Shown here in pieces: positions 13,509-22,211 of a DNA stretch of 22,211 nt. Below the pieces are notes generated by a model that did no database searches, was not told the DNA's origin, and worked only from the letters and a program-made list of their open reading frames with translations. Position 1 is the stretch's first letter. Each line of letters begins with the position of its first letter. Made by a program: the position numbers and the translations under genes. The DNA lies in the NCBI GenBank assembly GCA_002402755.1, contig DHGK01000239.1:7032-29242 (forward strand), written 5' to 3'. This DNA is from Planctomycetes bacterium UBA4800. GTDB lineage: Bacteria > Planctomycetota > UBA8108 > UBA8890 > UBA8898.

Positions 13509-15730
13509 CGCTGCCTCCGCCCGAACAGGGTCGCGCAGAACGCCTCGGCGGCGAAGAGAAGCGCCATGGCCCAGAGGAGCGGCCGCCAGAACTCCCGCTG
13601 CCGGTTGCGGGCGACCTGCGCATCCGCCCGCCCCTCGCCCGGCGCGATGACGCGCGGGGCGGCGTCGCCGTAGGCCGCGCGGAGCTCCGCCTCGCCGGCC
13701 GGCGTCAGGTCGCCCTCGCCCCCCGCCAGGTTCACGGCGAAGAGATCCTTCTCGGGGTAGCGCTCGCGAAGCAGGGGATCGATCGTGCTCTGCCTGAGGA
13801 GCGTCACCTCGTACAGGCCGGCCTCGTCGGTCTTGTCGTACGCCAGGCGGAAATCGCCCTGCGCGCCCTCGCCCGCGTTGCGGAGCGAGGTGACCGTGAT
13901 GCCCCCCTGCGGCGCGCGGATGCGCACCTCGCCCGCGTAGGCCGCCGCCGGGTACGCGCGCGCGAACGGCCAGCCGACGAGCAGGTTGCGATCCGCGCCG
14001 CCCGGCGCGGTCATGGACGCGAGAAGCTCGTGGACGAGCGGCACGAAATCGGGCCACTTGGGGAGGTTCGTCCACGCGGCGTCGGCGGTCGTCGTCACCA
14101 GCACGAAGCTGCCCTGCGGCCGCGACAGCTCGACGATGGCGGGGCTCGCGTCGGGGTTGCTGTAGACCGCGAGCACGCGCGCGCCCTCGCCCGCCTCGAC
14201 GCGCACGTACCGCCAGACATCCGCGCCGTCGAGGCGCACGTCGTCGCGGTCGACGAAGAACTGGACGAACGGGTGATCGAGCGCCTTCGGCCTGAGCTTG
14301 ACCCCAAGGCGCAGGCCGGGATCGCCGGCCGGCCCGAGCAGCCGCAGCGCCGCGCCGCCGTCGCCCGCGGCCAGGAGGTCGCGGTTGTAGGCGTCCGCAT
14401 CGACGTTCGGGCCGAGGAAGACGAGCACCGCGCCGCCGCGCGCGAGCAGCTCCTTGAGCGGCCCCGCCATGGCGAGGCGGTCCGCGTCCGCCACGACCGC
14501 TGCATCCTTGCCCTCGAGCGCGGCCGCGGTCAGCCGGGAGAGCGGCACGGTCTCGACGCGGAAGGGACTCAGCGCCTCGCCCAGGCTGTCGCCCAGGGGC
14601 GAGAGCGCCGCTTCCAGGTAGAACGTGGCGCGATCGCGGCCCTCGGCCGCCTCGGCGCCGTCCACGAGGAGCACGTTGACGACCTTGCGCACGTTCACGG
14701 CCAGGTAGCGGCTGTTGTCGGTCGCGAGCGCGTCGGTCGTCAGGACGAGCGCCAGCGAATGGACGCCCGCGTCGCGGAACGTGTGGCGGAAGGCCACGGC
14801 GCGCGTCTCGCCCGCGGGCACGCTCGCGAGCGTGCGGCCCTGGACCTGGCGGCCGTCGGCGATGAGGTCGACGGCGATGCCGGCGGCGTCCTCGGCCGAG
14901 TAGTTGCGCACGGCGCCCTGCACGATGACCGGGACGTCCGCGGCCGCGAGCGTGCGGTCGATCCGCAGGTCGCACACCTCCAGGTTCAGGCGGTTGAGGC
15001 TCCCCAGGTCGAAAACCTCGAGCGCCGTGCCGGCGCGCGCGAGCGCCTGGAGGCTCTCGCCGATCTTGGGGTCGGACTTGCGGCCCGGCCGCAGCCAGTC
15101 CTTGGCCTGCAGATCCGTGAACACGACCGCCCGGGCCGAAAGCCCCTCGCCGGCGATCTCCGCCGCGCTGCGCGCGATCTCGCGCAGGAGCGCGTACACG
15201 TCCATGGCGGCGTGGGCCGGCGCCAGCATGTCGATGATCTCGCGCGCCCGCAGCCGCGCGTCGTCGGTGACGCGGTCATCGAAGACCGGGTCCGTGAACT
15301 CTCCCGCGCGCAGGATGACCAGCCGGTCGCCCGAACCGAGCTTGGCCAGAAGATCCTTCGCCAGCTCGCGGCCGCGGTCGAGCACGCTCCGGCCGGCCTC
15401 CTGGTACAGCATGCTGTAGCTGGCGTCCAGCGCCACGATCACGCCGCGCCGCTGCGCCGCCGCCGCGGGCAGGAGATCCTGCTCGCCGACGGGGCGGCCC
15501 GCCGCGAGGGCCAGGCAGACGATCGCCCCGACGCGGAGGGCGAGGAGGAGCAGGTTCTCGAACCGGAGGCGCCGGCGCTGCCGCCGCATGGCCCTGAGCA
15601 GGAACTCCATCGCCGCCCACCTGACGACGCGCCACCGCCGCCGCGCGAGAAAATGGATGATGATGGGCACGGCGGCGGCGCCGAGGAGGAACAGGCTGCC
15701 GGGGGAGAGAAACGTCAAGGCCAGCATCAT
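13505..15730 (-). CDS. BatA-type membrane protein with VWA domain
   Basis: This protein has 741 residues. Its N-terminus (LTFLSPGSLFLLGAAAVPIIIHFLARRR) is the classic BatA aerotolerance domain, with a second helix at about 59-77 (NLLLLALRVGAIVCLALAA). The VWA domain carries an intact MIDAS DASYS (102-106) and VVFTDLQAKDW. A long beta-rich and Rossmann-like region resembling that of the neighbour at 11055-13508 follows, and the protein ends with a third helix (WRPLLWAMALLFAAEAFCATLF) and GRRQR. BatA-family proteins work with MoxR ATPases in envelope maintenance or maturation of partner proteins; the target here is unknown. ATG 15730 overlaps the TGA of the DUF58 gene (ATGA); a second ATG follows at 15727. 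Similar architecture to the next gene suggests they arose by duplication and may form a heteromer, which is inference. Confidence 0.87.
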   Translation of the reverse strand: MMLALTFLSPGSLFLLGAAAVPIIIHFLARRRWRVVRWAAMEFLLRAMRRQRRRLRFENLLLLALRVGAIVCLALAAGRPVGEQDLLPAAAAQRRGVIVALDASYSMLYQEAGRSVLDRGRELAKDLLAKLGSGDRLVILRAGEFTDPVFDDRVTDDARLRAREIIDMLAPAHAAMDVYALLREIARSAAEIAGEGLSARAVVFTDLQAKDWLRPGRKSDPKIGESLQALARAGTALEVFDLGSLNRLNLEVCDLRIDRTLAAADVPVIVQGAVRNYSAEDAAGIAVDLIADGRQVQGRTLASVPAGETRAVAFRHTFRDAGVHSLALVLTTDALATDNSRYLAVNVRKVVNVLLVDGAEAAEGRDRATFYLEAALSPLGDSLGEALSPFRVETVPLSRLTAAALEGKDAAVVADADRLAMAGPLKELLARGGAVLVFLGPNVDADAYNRDLLAAGDGGAALRLLGPAGDPGLRLGVKLRPKALDHPFVQFFVDRDDVRLDGADVWRYVRVEAGEGARVLAVYSNPDASPAIVELSRPQGSFVLVTTTADAAWTNLPKWPDFVPLVHELLASMTAPGGADRNLLVGWPFARAYPAAAYAGEVRIRAPQGGITVTSLRNAGEGAQGDFRLAYDKTDEAGLYEVTLLRQSTIDPLLRERYPEKDLFAVNLAGGEGDLTPAGEAELRAAYGDAAPRVIAPGEGRADAQVARNRQREFWRPLLWAMALLFAAEAFCATLFGRRQR

Positions 15731-16625
15731 CGCGCCCTGCTCCGCGCGCGCGCCGCGAGAAAGGTCGCCAGCGGCACATCGAACGTCTGCGCCGTGCTCA
15801 GGAGGACGTAGTCCGTCCGGTCCTGCCGGCAGCGCTTCCTGAGCTGCGCCGTGAAGTCCTCGATCTCGGCCAGGTACGCCTTCCTGAGCGAGGACGGCTC
15901 GACCAGCGCCTCGCCCGTCCCCTCCAGGCCCTCGAAGCGCGTCATGCGCGTGAACGGGAAGGCGAGCTCGTCCTCGGCCAGGACGTGCATGAGAATCACC
16001 TCGTTCCCGCGGTGGCGCAGGCGCCTGAGGCCGGCCTGCACGGCGTCCAGGTCGTCGAAGACATCCGAAATGATGACGACGAGGCTCTTCCGGCGGATGT
16101 CGGAGGCGGCCTGGGCGAGCACGTCCCCGAGCGCGGTCGGGCGCGCCGGCGCCACGTCCTCCAGCGCGCTCACCACGGTCTGGAGCTGCCCGCGCGTGCC
16201 GCCGGGCGGGATCATCGTCCTCACCTGGTCGTCGAAGAGCGTCAGCCCCACCGCGTCTTGCTGTCTGAGCGCGAGGAACGCGAGCGCCGCGGCCACGTGC
16301 CTGCCGTAGGCCGCCTTCGTGAGGCCGCCGGGGGGGCCGTAGTCCATCGACTCGCTCACGTCCAGGAGGAGGTAGACGCGCATGTTCGTCTCCTCCTCGT
16401 ACTCCTTGACGTAGAAGCGGTCCGACCGGCCGTAGACCTTCCAGTCGACGTGCCTGATGTCATCGCCGGGCGCGTACTCCCGGTGCTGCGCGAACTCGAC
16501 GCTGAAGCCGTGGTAGGGGCTGCGATGCAGGCCCGAGATGTAGCCCTCGACGATCAGGCGCGCCTTGAGCTCGAGGCGCCCGATGCGCGACAGCGCCCGC
16601 GGGTCGAGGTACTTGCGCCAGTCTC

Positions 16626-16629
<4 letters not shown>
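15727..16629 (-). CDS. DUF58 protein with VWA-like fold
   Basis: This protein has 300 residues with no signal peptide or membrane helix, so it is cytoplasmic. The DUF58 signature FAQHREYAPGDDIRHVDWK (47-65) with VYGRSDRFYVKEYEEE is complete. The following VWA fold has the MIDAS LLDVSESMDYG (D90, S92, S94), then ALGDVLAQAA and VIISDVFDDLD. DUF58 proteins are encoded almost always next to MoxR ATPases and are considered their adaptors. ATG 16629 overlaps the MoxR gene's TGA by ATGA; the nearest GGAG is about 12 bases away, so start is presumably coupled to the upstream gene. Length is normal for the family. Third VWA protein of the operon, and the only soluble one. Confidence 0.93.
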
Positions 16630-17681
<1,052 letters not shown>

Positions 17682-17713
17682 GGCTTGCCCTCGCAGTATG
17701 GAGTTGCGGCGGT

Positions 17714-17737
17714 GCCGCGCGGCGTGCGCCGCGCGGC
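17714..17737. repeat. GC-rich hairpin in leader of the MoxR operon
   Basis: Positions 17714-17724 and 17727-17737 are perfect 11-base inverted arms (GCCGCGCGGCG) with a TG loop. It lies between the candidate promoter (17760-17788) and the GTG start at 17681, so it would be in the 5' leader of the operon transcript. It may be a regulator binding site or an mRNA stabiliser. It would not block the ribosome binding site. Confidence 0.6.
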
Positions 17738-17759
17738 GTCTCATCACAGAAACGCGTCG

Positions 17760-17788
17760 ATCATAGCTGGGGGGCGTGACAGCGTCAA
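17760..17788 (-). promoter_or_regulatory. Sigma70-like promoter of the MoxR operon
   Basis: On the minus strand TTGACG (17783-17788), spacer of 17 bases, TATGAT (17760-17765). Both hexamers match the consensus in 5 of 6 positions and the spacing is optimal. The predicted start at about 17753 gives a leader of about 72 bases before the GTG at 17681. It is the best promoter in the window. Confidence 0.7.
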
Positions 17789-17827
17789 GGAACGCGGCCG
17801 GCGCGGCGCGGCGCCCCTCGCGCGCCG

Positions 17828-17856
17828 TTGATCCCGTCAGGCGCGTCCAGTACCAT
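17828..17856 (+). promoter_or_regulatory. Candidate promoter of glpK-glpF
   Basis: TTGATC (17828-17833), 17-base spacer, TACCAT (17851-17856). Each hexamer matches the consensus in 4 of 6 positions. The predicted start near 17863 leaves a leader of about 75 bases before the glpK ATG. It is back to back with the MoxR promoter about 40 bases away, so a shared regulator could act on both. Confidence 0.35.
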
Positions 17857-17938
17857 GAAACCCCGTCTACCGGCGATCGAGCGCGCGTGCGCGTCTCCGC
17901 GCGCCTCTCGCCCGCGCGTGCCTCCGGAGCGAACGATC

Positions 17939-19464
<1,526 letters not shown>

Positions 19465-19468
<4 letters not shown>

Positions 19469-20211
19469 GTCCCTACATCGCCGAGTTCATCGGCACGGCC
19501 GTGCTGGTCATCTTCGGGAACGGCGTCGTCGCGAACGTCGTCCTGGCGCGCACGAAGGGCGCCGGCGGCGGCTGGATCGTCATCACGGCCGGCTGGAGCA
19601 TCGGCGTCTTCGTCGGCGCGTTCTGCGCCGCGCCCTCAAGCGGCGCGCATCTCAATCCCGCCGTGACCCTCGCCATGGCGGTCGCGGGAAAGCTGGCGGC
19701 GGGCAAGGTCGCCGGGTACATCCTGGCGCAGATGCTGGGCGGCATCGCGGGCGGGACGCTCGTCTTCCTCTTCTACCGGGAGCACTTCAAGGCGTCGGAG
19801 AACGCCGATGCCAAGCTCGCGTGCTTCTGCACCGCGCCCGCGATCCGGAACCTGCCGCAGGCCTTCTTCTGCGAGGTCATGGGCACGTTTCTCCTGATCC
19901 TGCCGATCTTCCTCATGACCGGCGCGACCGTTGCGCTCCCCTCCGCCGCGAGCACGTCCGAGGCGCCGATCGGACTCGGCACGCTGGGCCTGCTCCCCGT
20001 GGCGCTGCTCGTCTTCGGCATCGGACTCTCGCTCGGCGGCACGACGGGATACGCGATCAACCCCGCGCGCGACCTCGGGCCGCGCATCGCGCACGCCATC
20101 ATCCCAGTTCCGGGCAAGCGCGACAGCGACTGGGGCTACGCCTGGGTGCCGGTGGCGGGGCCGCTGGCGGGCGCGCTGCTGGCGGCGCTGGCCGACGCGG
20201 CGCTGCACTGA
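19465..20211 (+). CDS. glpF: Glycerol facilitator (aquaglyceroporin)
   Basis: The 248-residue inner-membrane channel has six hydrophobic segments and both NPA loops: HLNPAVT (NPA at 64-66) and AINPARDLGP (199-201). The aspartate after the second NPA (D203) and the tyrosine and arginine around it (Y197, R202) match glycerol-conducting GlpF rather than water-specific aquaporins; W44 in TAGWSIG fits the selectivity filter. It lets glycerol diffuse in, where the kinase encoded upstream traps it. The ATG overlaps the glpK TGA (ATGA), so translation is coupled; GGAGAG lies 5 bases before it. The order glpK-glpF is the reverse of E. coli. The sequence after the stop is non-coding. Confidence 0.93.
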
Positions 20212-20250
20212 CGGGAGGACCGCGACGCCGGCCCGCTCCGTGGCGCTCGC

Positions 20251-20333
20251 AACCGTTCACAAGGCATCGCGCACACGCGTATCTCCGCCTCACTGGATCA
20301 GATTCCGGCGTCCTTCGCGGTGCTCTTCCTGAT
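20251..20333 (+). repeat. Composite repeat, segment A, copy 1
   Basis: This 83-base segment starts AACCGTTCACAAGGCATC and ends TTCCGGCGTCCTTCGCGG plus TGCTCTTCCTGAT. It recurs at 22129-22211 with the same length and clear similarity, including the shared end TTCCGGCGTCCTTCG. In this copy it directly precedes segment B. No reading frame is supported. Confidence 0.8.
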
Positions 20334-20334
20334 T

Positions 20335-20450
20335 CACCACAGAGAAGACAGAGACCACAGAGAACGGAACGTGAGACGGTGCGAGGCTCCGTGTCAATGG
20401 CGGTGTTCTCTCTCCGTATTCTTCTCTGTGTCCTCTGCGTCTCTGTGGTG
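20335..20450 (+). repeat. Composite repeat, segment B, copy 1, with inverted arms
   Basis: The first 82 bases (20335-20416) match 22042-22123 at 73 of 82 positions by my count, including the unbroken stretch ACAGAGAACGGAACGTGAGA and beyond. They start CACCACAGAGAAGACAGAGA. An imperfect inverted copy of that start (TTCTCTGTGTCCTCTG, then CTCTGTGGTG) ends the element at 20450. The result is a stem of about 30 bases around a centre of some 50. Such ACCACAGAGA-type sequences are widespread and often mis-annotated as protein in planctomycete-like genomes; they have no established function that I know. Confidence 0.8.
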
Positions 20451-20517
20451 TCCTTCCGTCGCAGCCTTCGCGGCTACGTCCGTCTTCGCACGCTGCGGCT
20501 CCCGCCGCGCCGCGACG

Positions 20518-21810
20518 CTATGCCAGCGTCCACGGCGCGCGCATCGGGCGCGAGAGGTGGCGGTTCGCCTCCTCGTCGCCGATGAAGACTTCCTTCTCCG
20601 GATCCCACGCGAGCTTCCGCCCCAGGAGCAGCGCCAGGTTCCCGAGGTGGCAGACCGTCGCGACGCGATGGCCCTTGTCGACCGGGAAGTACGGATCCTT
20701 GCGGCTCTTCACGCAGTCAAGGAAGTTCCGGTGCTCGCCCGCCGGACAGGTGAAGAGGCGCACGCCGTCGGGCCCGATCTCCGAGCTCAGGATCTTCGGG
20801 TCGCTCGCCGTGAGCTCGGCGCGCCAGGACGGAACCTCGATCCAGCCCTCGGTCCCCTCGCACCTGATGCCGGTCCCGCCGTGATCGACGAGCAGCCTGA
20901 CGCCGTTGGCGTACGTGTACTCGACGTGGTACTCCTTGGGCGTGTCGTACAGGCCGCCCTCCCAGAAGGTGCCCTTGCCCTCGATCGCGACCGGCCCGCC
21001 AAGCTCCGTGTCGTTGGCCCACTGGGCCGTGTCGAAGAGATGCGTGCCCCAGTCGCAGATGATGCCCCCGGAGTAGTCCCGGATCCAGCGGAAGTTGAAG
21101 TGGACGCGGTCCCGCGTGTACGCCGCCTTCGGGGCCGGCCCGAGCCACATGTCCCAGTCCAGCTCGGGCGGCACGGGCTGCGGCGTCGGATCGCCGGGCG
21201 TCCCGGGCTGGTACGGCAGCGTGACCCGGATCGTCTTCAGGGCGCCGATGCGGCCGTTGCGCACCAGCTCCGCCATGCGGTGATACACGGGGATCGACCG
21301 GTCCTCGGTGCTCGTCTGGAACACCTTCTTGCACTCGCGCACGGTCCTGACGAGGATCTTGCCCTCGTCGATGGTGAGCGTGGGCTTCTCGCACTGGACG
21401 TCCTTGCCGGCCCTCGCTGCCATGACGCTCATCAGGACGTGCCAGTGGTCCGGCGTCGAGATCATCACGGCATCGATGTCCTTGCGGCCCAGGATGTCGC
21501 GGAAGTCCCCGTGCGCCGCGCAGTCCTTCGTGCCGTGCTTCCCGTCGACCATCGCCTTGGCCGCGGCCATGTTGTTCCTGTCGACATCGCACACGGCGAG
21601 CACCTGCGCGTCCGGCTGCCCGAGCAGGCCGCGCAGATTCCAGTCGCGGCCGTGCCCGCCCGTGCCAATGCAGCCGATCGTGATGCGCTCGCTCGGCCGG
21701 ACCTCGGCGCCGCGCACGCGCGCCGCGAAGGGAAGGGCCGCCGCGGCGCCGGCCGCGCCCGCGGCCCGGCGCAGAAACCGCCGCCTGCTCGTGCGGTTGC
21801 GATCGGTCAT
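20518..21810 (-). CDS. Tat-exported Gfo/Idh/MocA-family oxidoreductase
   Basis: The 430-residue protein starts with a twin-arginine signal peptide: S8-RRRFLRR, then AAGAAGAAAALPFAA, so the folded protein would be exported. The Rossmann nucleotide-binding loop is IGCIGTGGHGRD (45-56), followed by VCDVDRNN, DAVMISTPDHWH (114-124) and the catalytic EKP (141-143). The C-terminal domain is of the type common in planctomycete secreted dehydrogenases (WIRDYSGGIICDWGTHLFD). Members oxidise or rearrange sugars using NAD(P). The substrate is unknown; a periplasmic sugar-processing role is likely. ATG 21810 has an excellent AAGGAGG 7 bases upstream. The frame is open to 22104 but the extension is translated repeat (TKTRRHEGTKDG) and not protein. 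Monocistronic, convergent with glpF, and flanked by repeats on both sides. Confidence 0.93.
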   Translation of the reverse strand: MTDRNRTSRRRFLRRAAGAAGAAAALPFAARVRGAEVRPSERITIGCIGTGGHGRDWNLRGLLGQPDAQVLAVCDVDRNNMAAAKAMVDGKHGTKDCAAHGDFRDILGRKDIDAVMISTPDHWHVLMSVMAARAGKDVQCEKPTLTIDEGKILVRTVRECKKVFQTSTEDRSIPVYHRMAELVRNGRIGALKTIRVTLPYQPGTPGDPTPQPVPPELDWDMWLGPAPKAAYTRDRVHFNFRWIRDYSGGIICDWGTHLFDTAQWANDTELGGPVAIEGKGTFWEGGLYDTPKEYHVEYTYANGVRLLVDHGGTGIRCEGTEGWIEVPSWRAELTASDPKILSSEIGPDGVRLFTCPAGEHRNFLDCVKSRKDPYFPVDKGHRVATVCHLGNLALLLGRKLAWDPEKEVFIGDEEANRHLSRPMRAPWTLA

Positions 21811-21843
21811 GAACGATCCTCCTTCCTGCGATGAACTCCCTTC

Positions 21844-21872
21844 ACCGTAGCACGGCGCCCGCCGGCGCGCAA
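21844..21872 (-). promoter_or_regulatory. Candidate promoter of the oxidoreductase gene
   Basis: On the minus strand TTGCGC (21867-21872), 17 bases, TACGGT (21844-21849), giving a start at about 21837 and a leader of about 27 bases that contains the AAGGAGG. The -10 is GC-rich, so confidence is moderate at best. Confidence 0.35.
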
Positions 21873-21886
21873 CGGGAAAGATGCCG

Positions 21887-21992
21887 CAAGGGCACGAGGG
21901 CGCCAAGGGCGCCGGAGGTCGTCGAGCGCCATGCAGCAACGCCGCGATCTCTCTTCCGTCCTTCGTGCCTTCGTGTCTTCGTGTCTTCGTGG
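21887..21992. repeat. 8-bp-period repeat with inverted arms (ACGAAG type)
   Basis: The unit CTTCGTGN occurs four times in a row at 21961-21992 (CTTCGTGC, two CTTCGTGT, CTTCGTGG). An imperfect inverted counterpart with the same rhythm (CAAGGGCACGAGGGCG, 21887-21902, extending to 21913) lies about 50 bases away. Reading the minus strand gives the familiar spurious peptide TKTRRHEGTKDG. It appears beside the composite A/B repeat. Confidence 0.75.
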
Positions 21993-22041
21993 CCCCGTTC
22001 GTCCTTCCGTCCGTGCGGCCCGCGTGCGGCTCTTTCCGATG

Positions 22042-22123
22042 CACCACAGAGAAGACCGAGGACACAGAGAACGGAACGTGAGACGGTGCGCGGCTCCATG
22101 TCAAGTGCGGCGGTCTCTCTCCG
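22042..22123 (+). repeat. Composite repeat, segment B, copy 2
   Basis: These 82 bases match 20335-20416 in the same orientation. The inverted right arm seen in copy 1 is absent; segment A follows after 5 bases. The bases before it (CTCTTTCCGAT) look like a worn end of segment A, which suggests A and B once alternated in a tandem array. Confidence 0.8.
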
Positions 22124-22128
22124 CTGGT

Positions 22129-22211
22129 AACCGTTCACGGGGCATCCCAACACGTGAATCTCCCCCTTCAGTGAATCACATTCCGGCGTCCTTCGTGGTG
22201 CTCTTTCTGAT
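22129..22211 (+). repeat. Composite repeat, segment A, copy 2, at window edge
   Basis: These 83 bases correspond to 20251-20333 (start AACCGTTCACGGGGCATC, end TTCGTGGTGCTCTTTCTGAT). The window ends exactly where segment B would be expected to begin again, so the array probably continues. Confidence 0.75.

Larger units (their letters stand above)
20212..20517. other. Non-coding gap with composite repeat, no gene seen
   Basis: Between convergent glpF and the oxidoreductase lie 306 bases with no coding sequence I can support. Most of it is the composite repeat listed separately (20251-20450). The final 60 bases are GC-rich with short imperfect inverted pieces but no U-run, so no clear terminator serves either converging gene. 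Confidence 0.7.
21811..22211. other. Non-coding repeat-rich region to window edge
   Basis: No gene is supported in these 401 bases. They hold the candidate promoter of the oxidoreductase (21844-21872), an 8-bp-period inverted repeat (21887-21992) and a second copy of the composite repeat (22042-22211) cut by the window edge. Reading frames in it translate the repeats only. Confidence 0.7.

Noticed and set aside
11025..13673. Plus-strand open frame of 882 codons
   Set aside because: Shadow of the VWA/amidotransferase-like gene; no motif or ribosome binding site supports it.
20320..21834. Plus-strand open frame of 504 codons
   Set aside because: It starts in the repeat and is antisense to the oxidoreductase with its EKP and Tat motifs.
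21811..22104. N-terminal extension of the oxidoreductase
   Set aside because: The extra 98 codons translate the 8-bp repeat and would displace the Tat signal from the N-terminus; the start at 21810 has a far better ribosome binding site.
20251..22211. Insertion sequence carrying the oxidoreductase
   Set aside because: The flanking repeats are in the same direction and encode no transposase; no target-site duplication could be seen. The possibility of recombination is kept as a finding.

Overview
The window looks like chromosomal DNA from a very GC-rich, Gram-negative-type bacterium, most likely a planctomycete or a close relative. This rests on three things seen together: secreted proteins with paired dockerin/EF-hand motifs of the GDxNxDG...DxxxLLxxLF type, a MoxR-DUF58-BatA operon extended with a PQQ-type propeller and a squalene-cyclase-like toroid, and a Tat-exported Gfo/Idh/MocA oxidoreductase. 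No rRNA, tRNA, CRISPR array or intact transposase gene was found. The lineage is inferred from gene style only.

Layout. Positions 1-584 (minus) hold the N-terminal part of an exported coiled-coil protein that runs off the window. Positions 624-693 hold a REP-like palindrome, followed by an orphan nucleotidyltransferase-fold gene (698-1291, minus) that may be read from a leaderless transcript. Two secreted calcium-motif proteins follow on the minus strand: 1393-2787 (two dockerin-like motifs plus two DUF1566 modules) and 2873-5347 (large, EF-hand/dockerin-like). A perfect 34-bp palindrome separates them. This block is visibly less GC-rich than its surroundings. A 511-base gap (5348-5858) holds a 10-bp tandem repeat, a possible promoter and a small upstream reading frame.

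Positions 17681 down to 5859 are one minus-strand operon of seven genes: MoxR AAA+ ATPase, DUF58, BatA/VWA, VWA plus glutamine-amidotransferase-like membrane protein, PQQ-type beta-propeller, toroid protein, and a DUF4175-like membrane/coiled-coil protein. All six junctions are 4-base overlaps (ATGA or GTGA). A good sigma70-like promoter lies at 17760-17788. The likely design is a cytoplasmic ATPase acting on three VWA proteins with intact MIDAS motifs, linked through membrane segments to exported propeller, toroid and coiled-coil proteins. The substrate is not known.

Divergent from it on the plus strand is glpK-glpF (17939-20211), which imports glycerol and traps it as glycerol 3-phosphate. 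The last gene is a Tat-exported Gfo/Idh/MocA oxidoreductase (20518-21810, minus). It is flanked by two same-direction copies of a composite non-coding repeat (20251-20450 and about 22042-22211) and by an 8-bp-period repeat at 21887-21992. These repeats, the palindromes and the extended MoxR operon are the parts most worth a second look.
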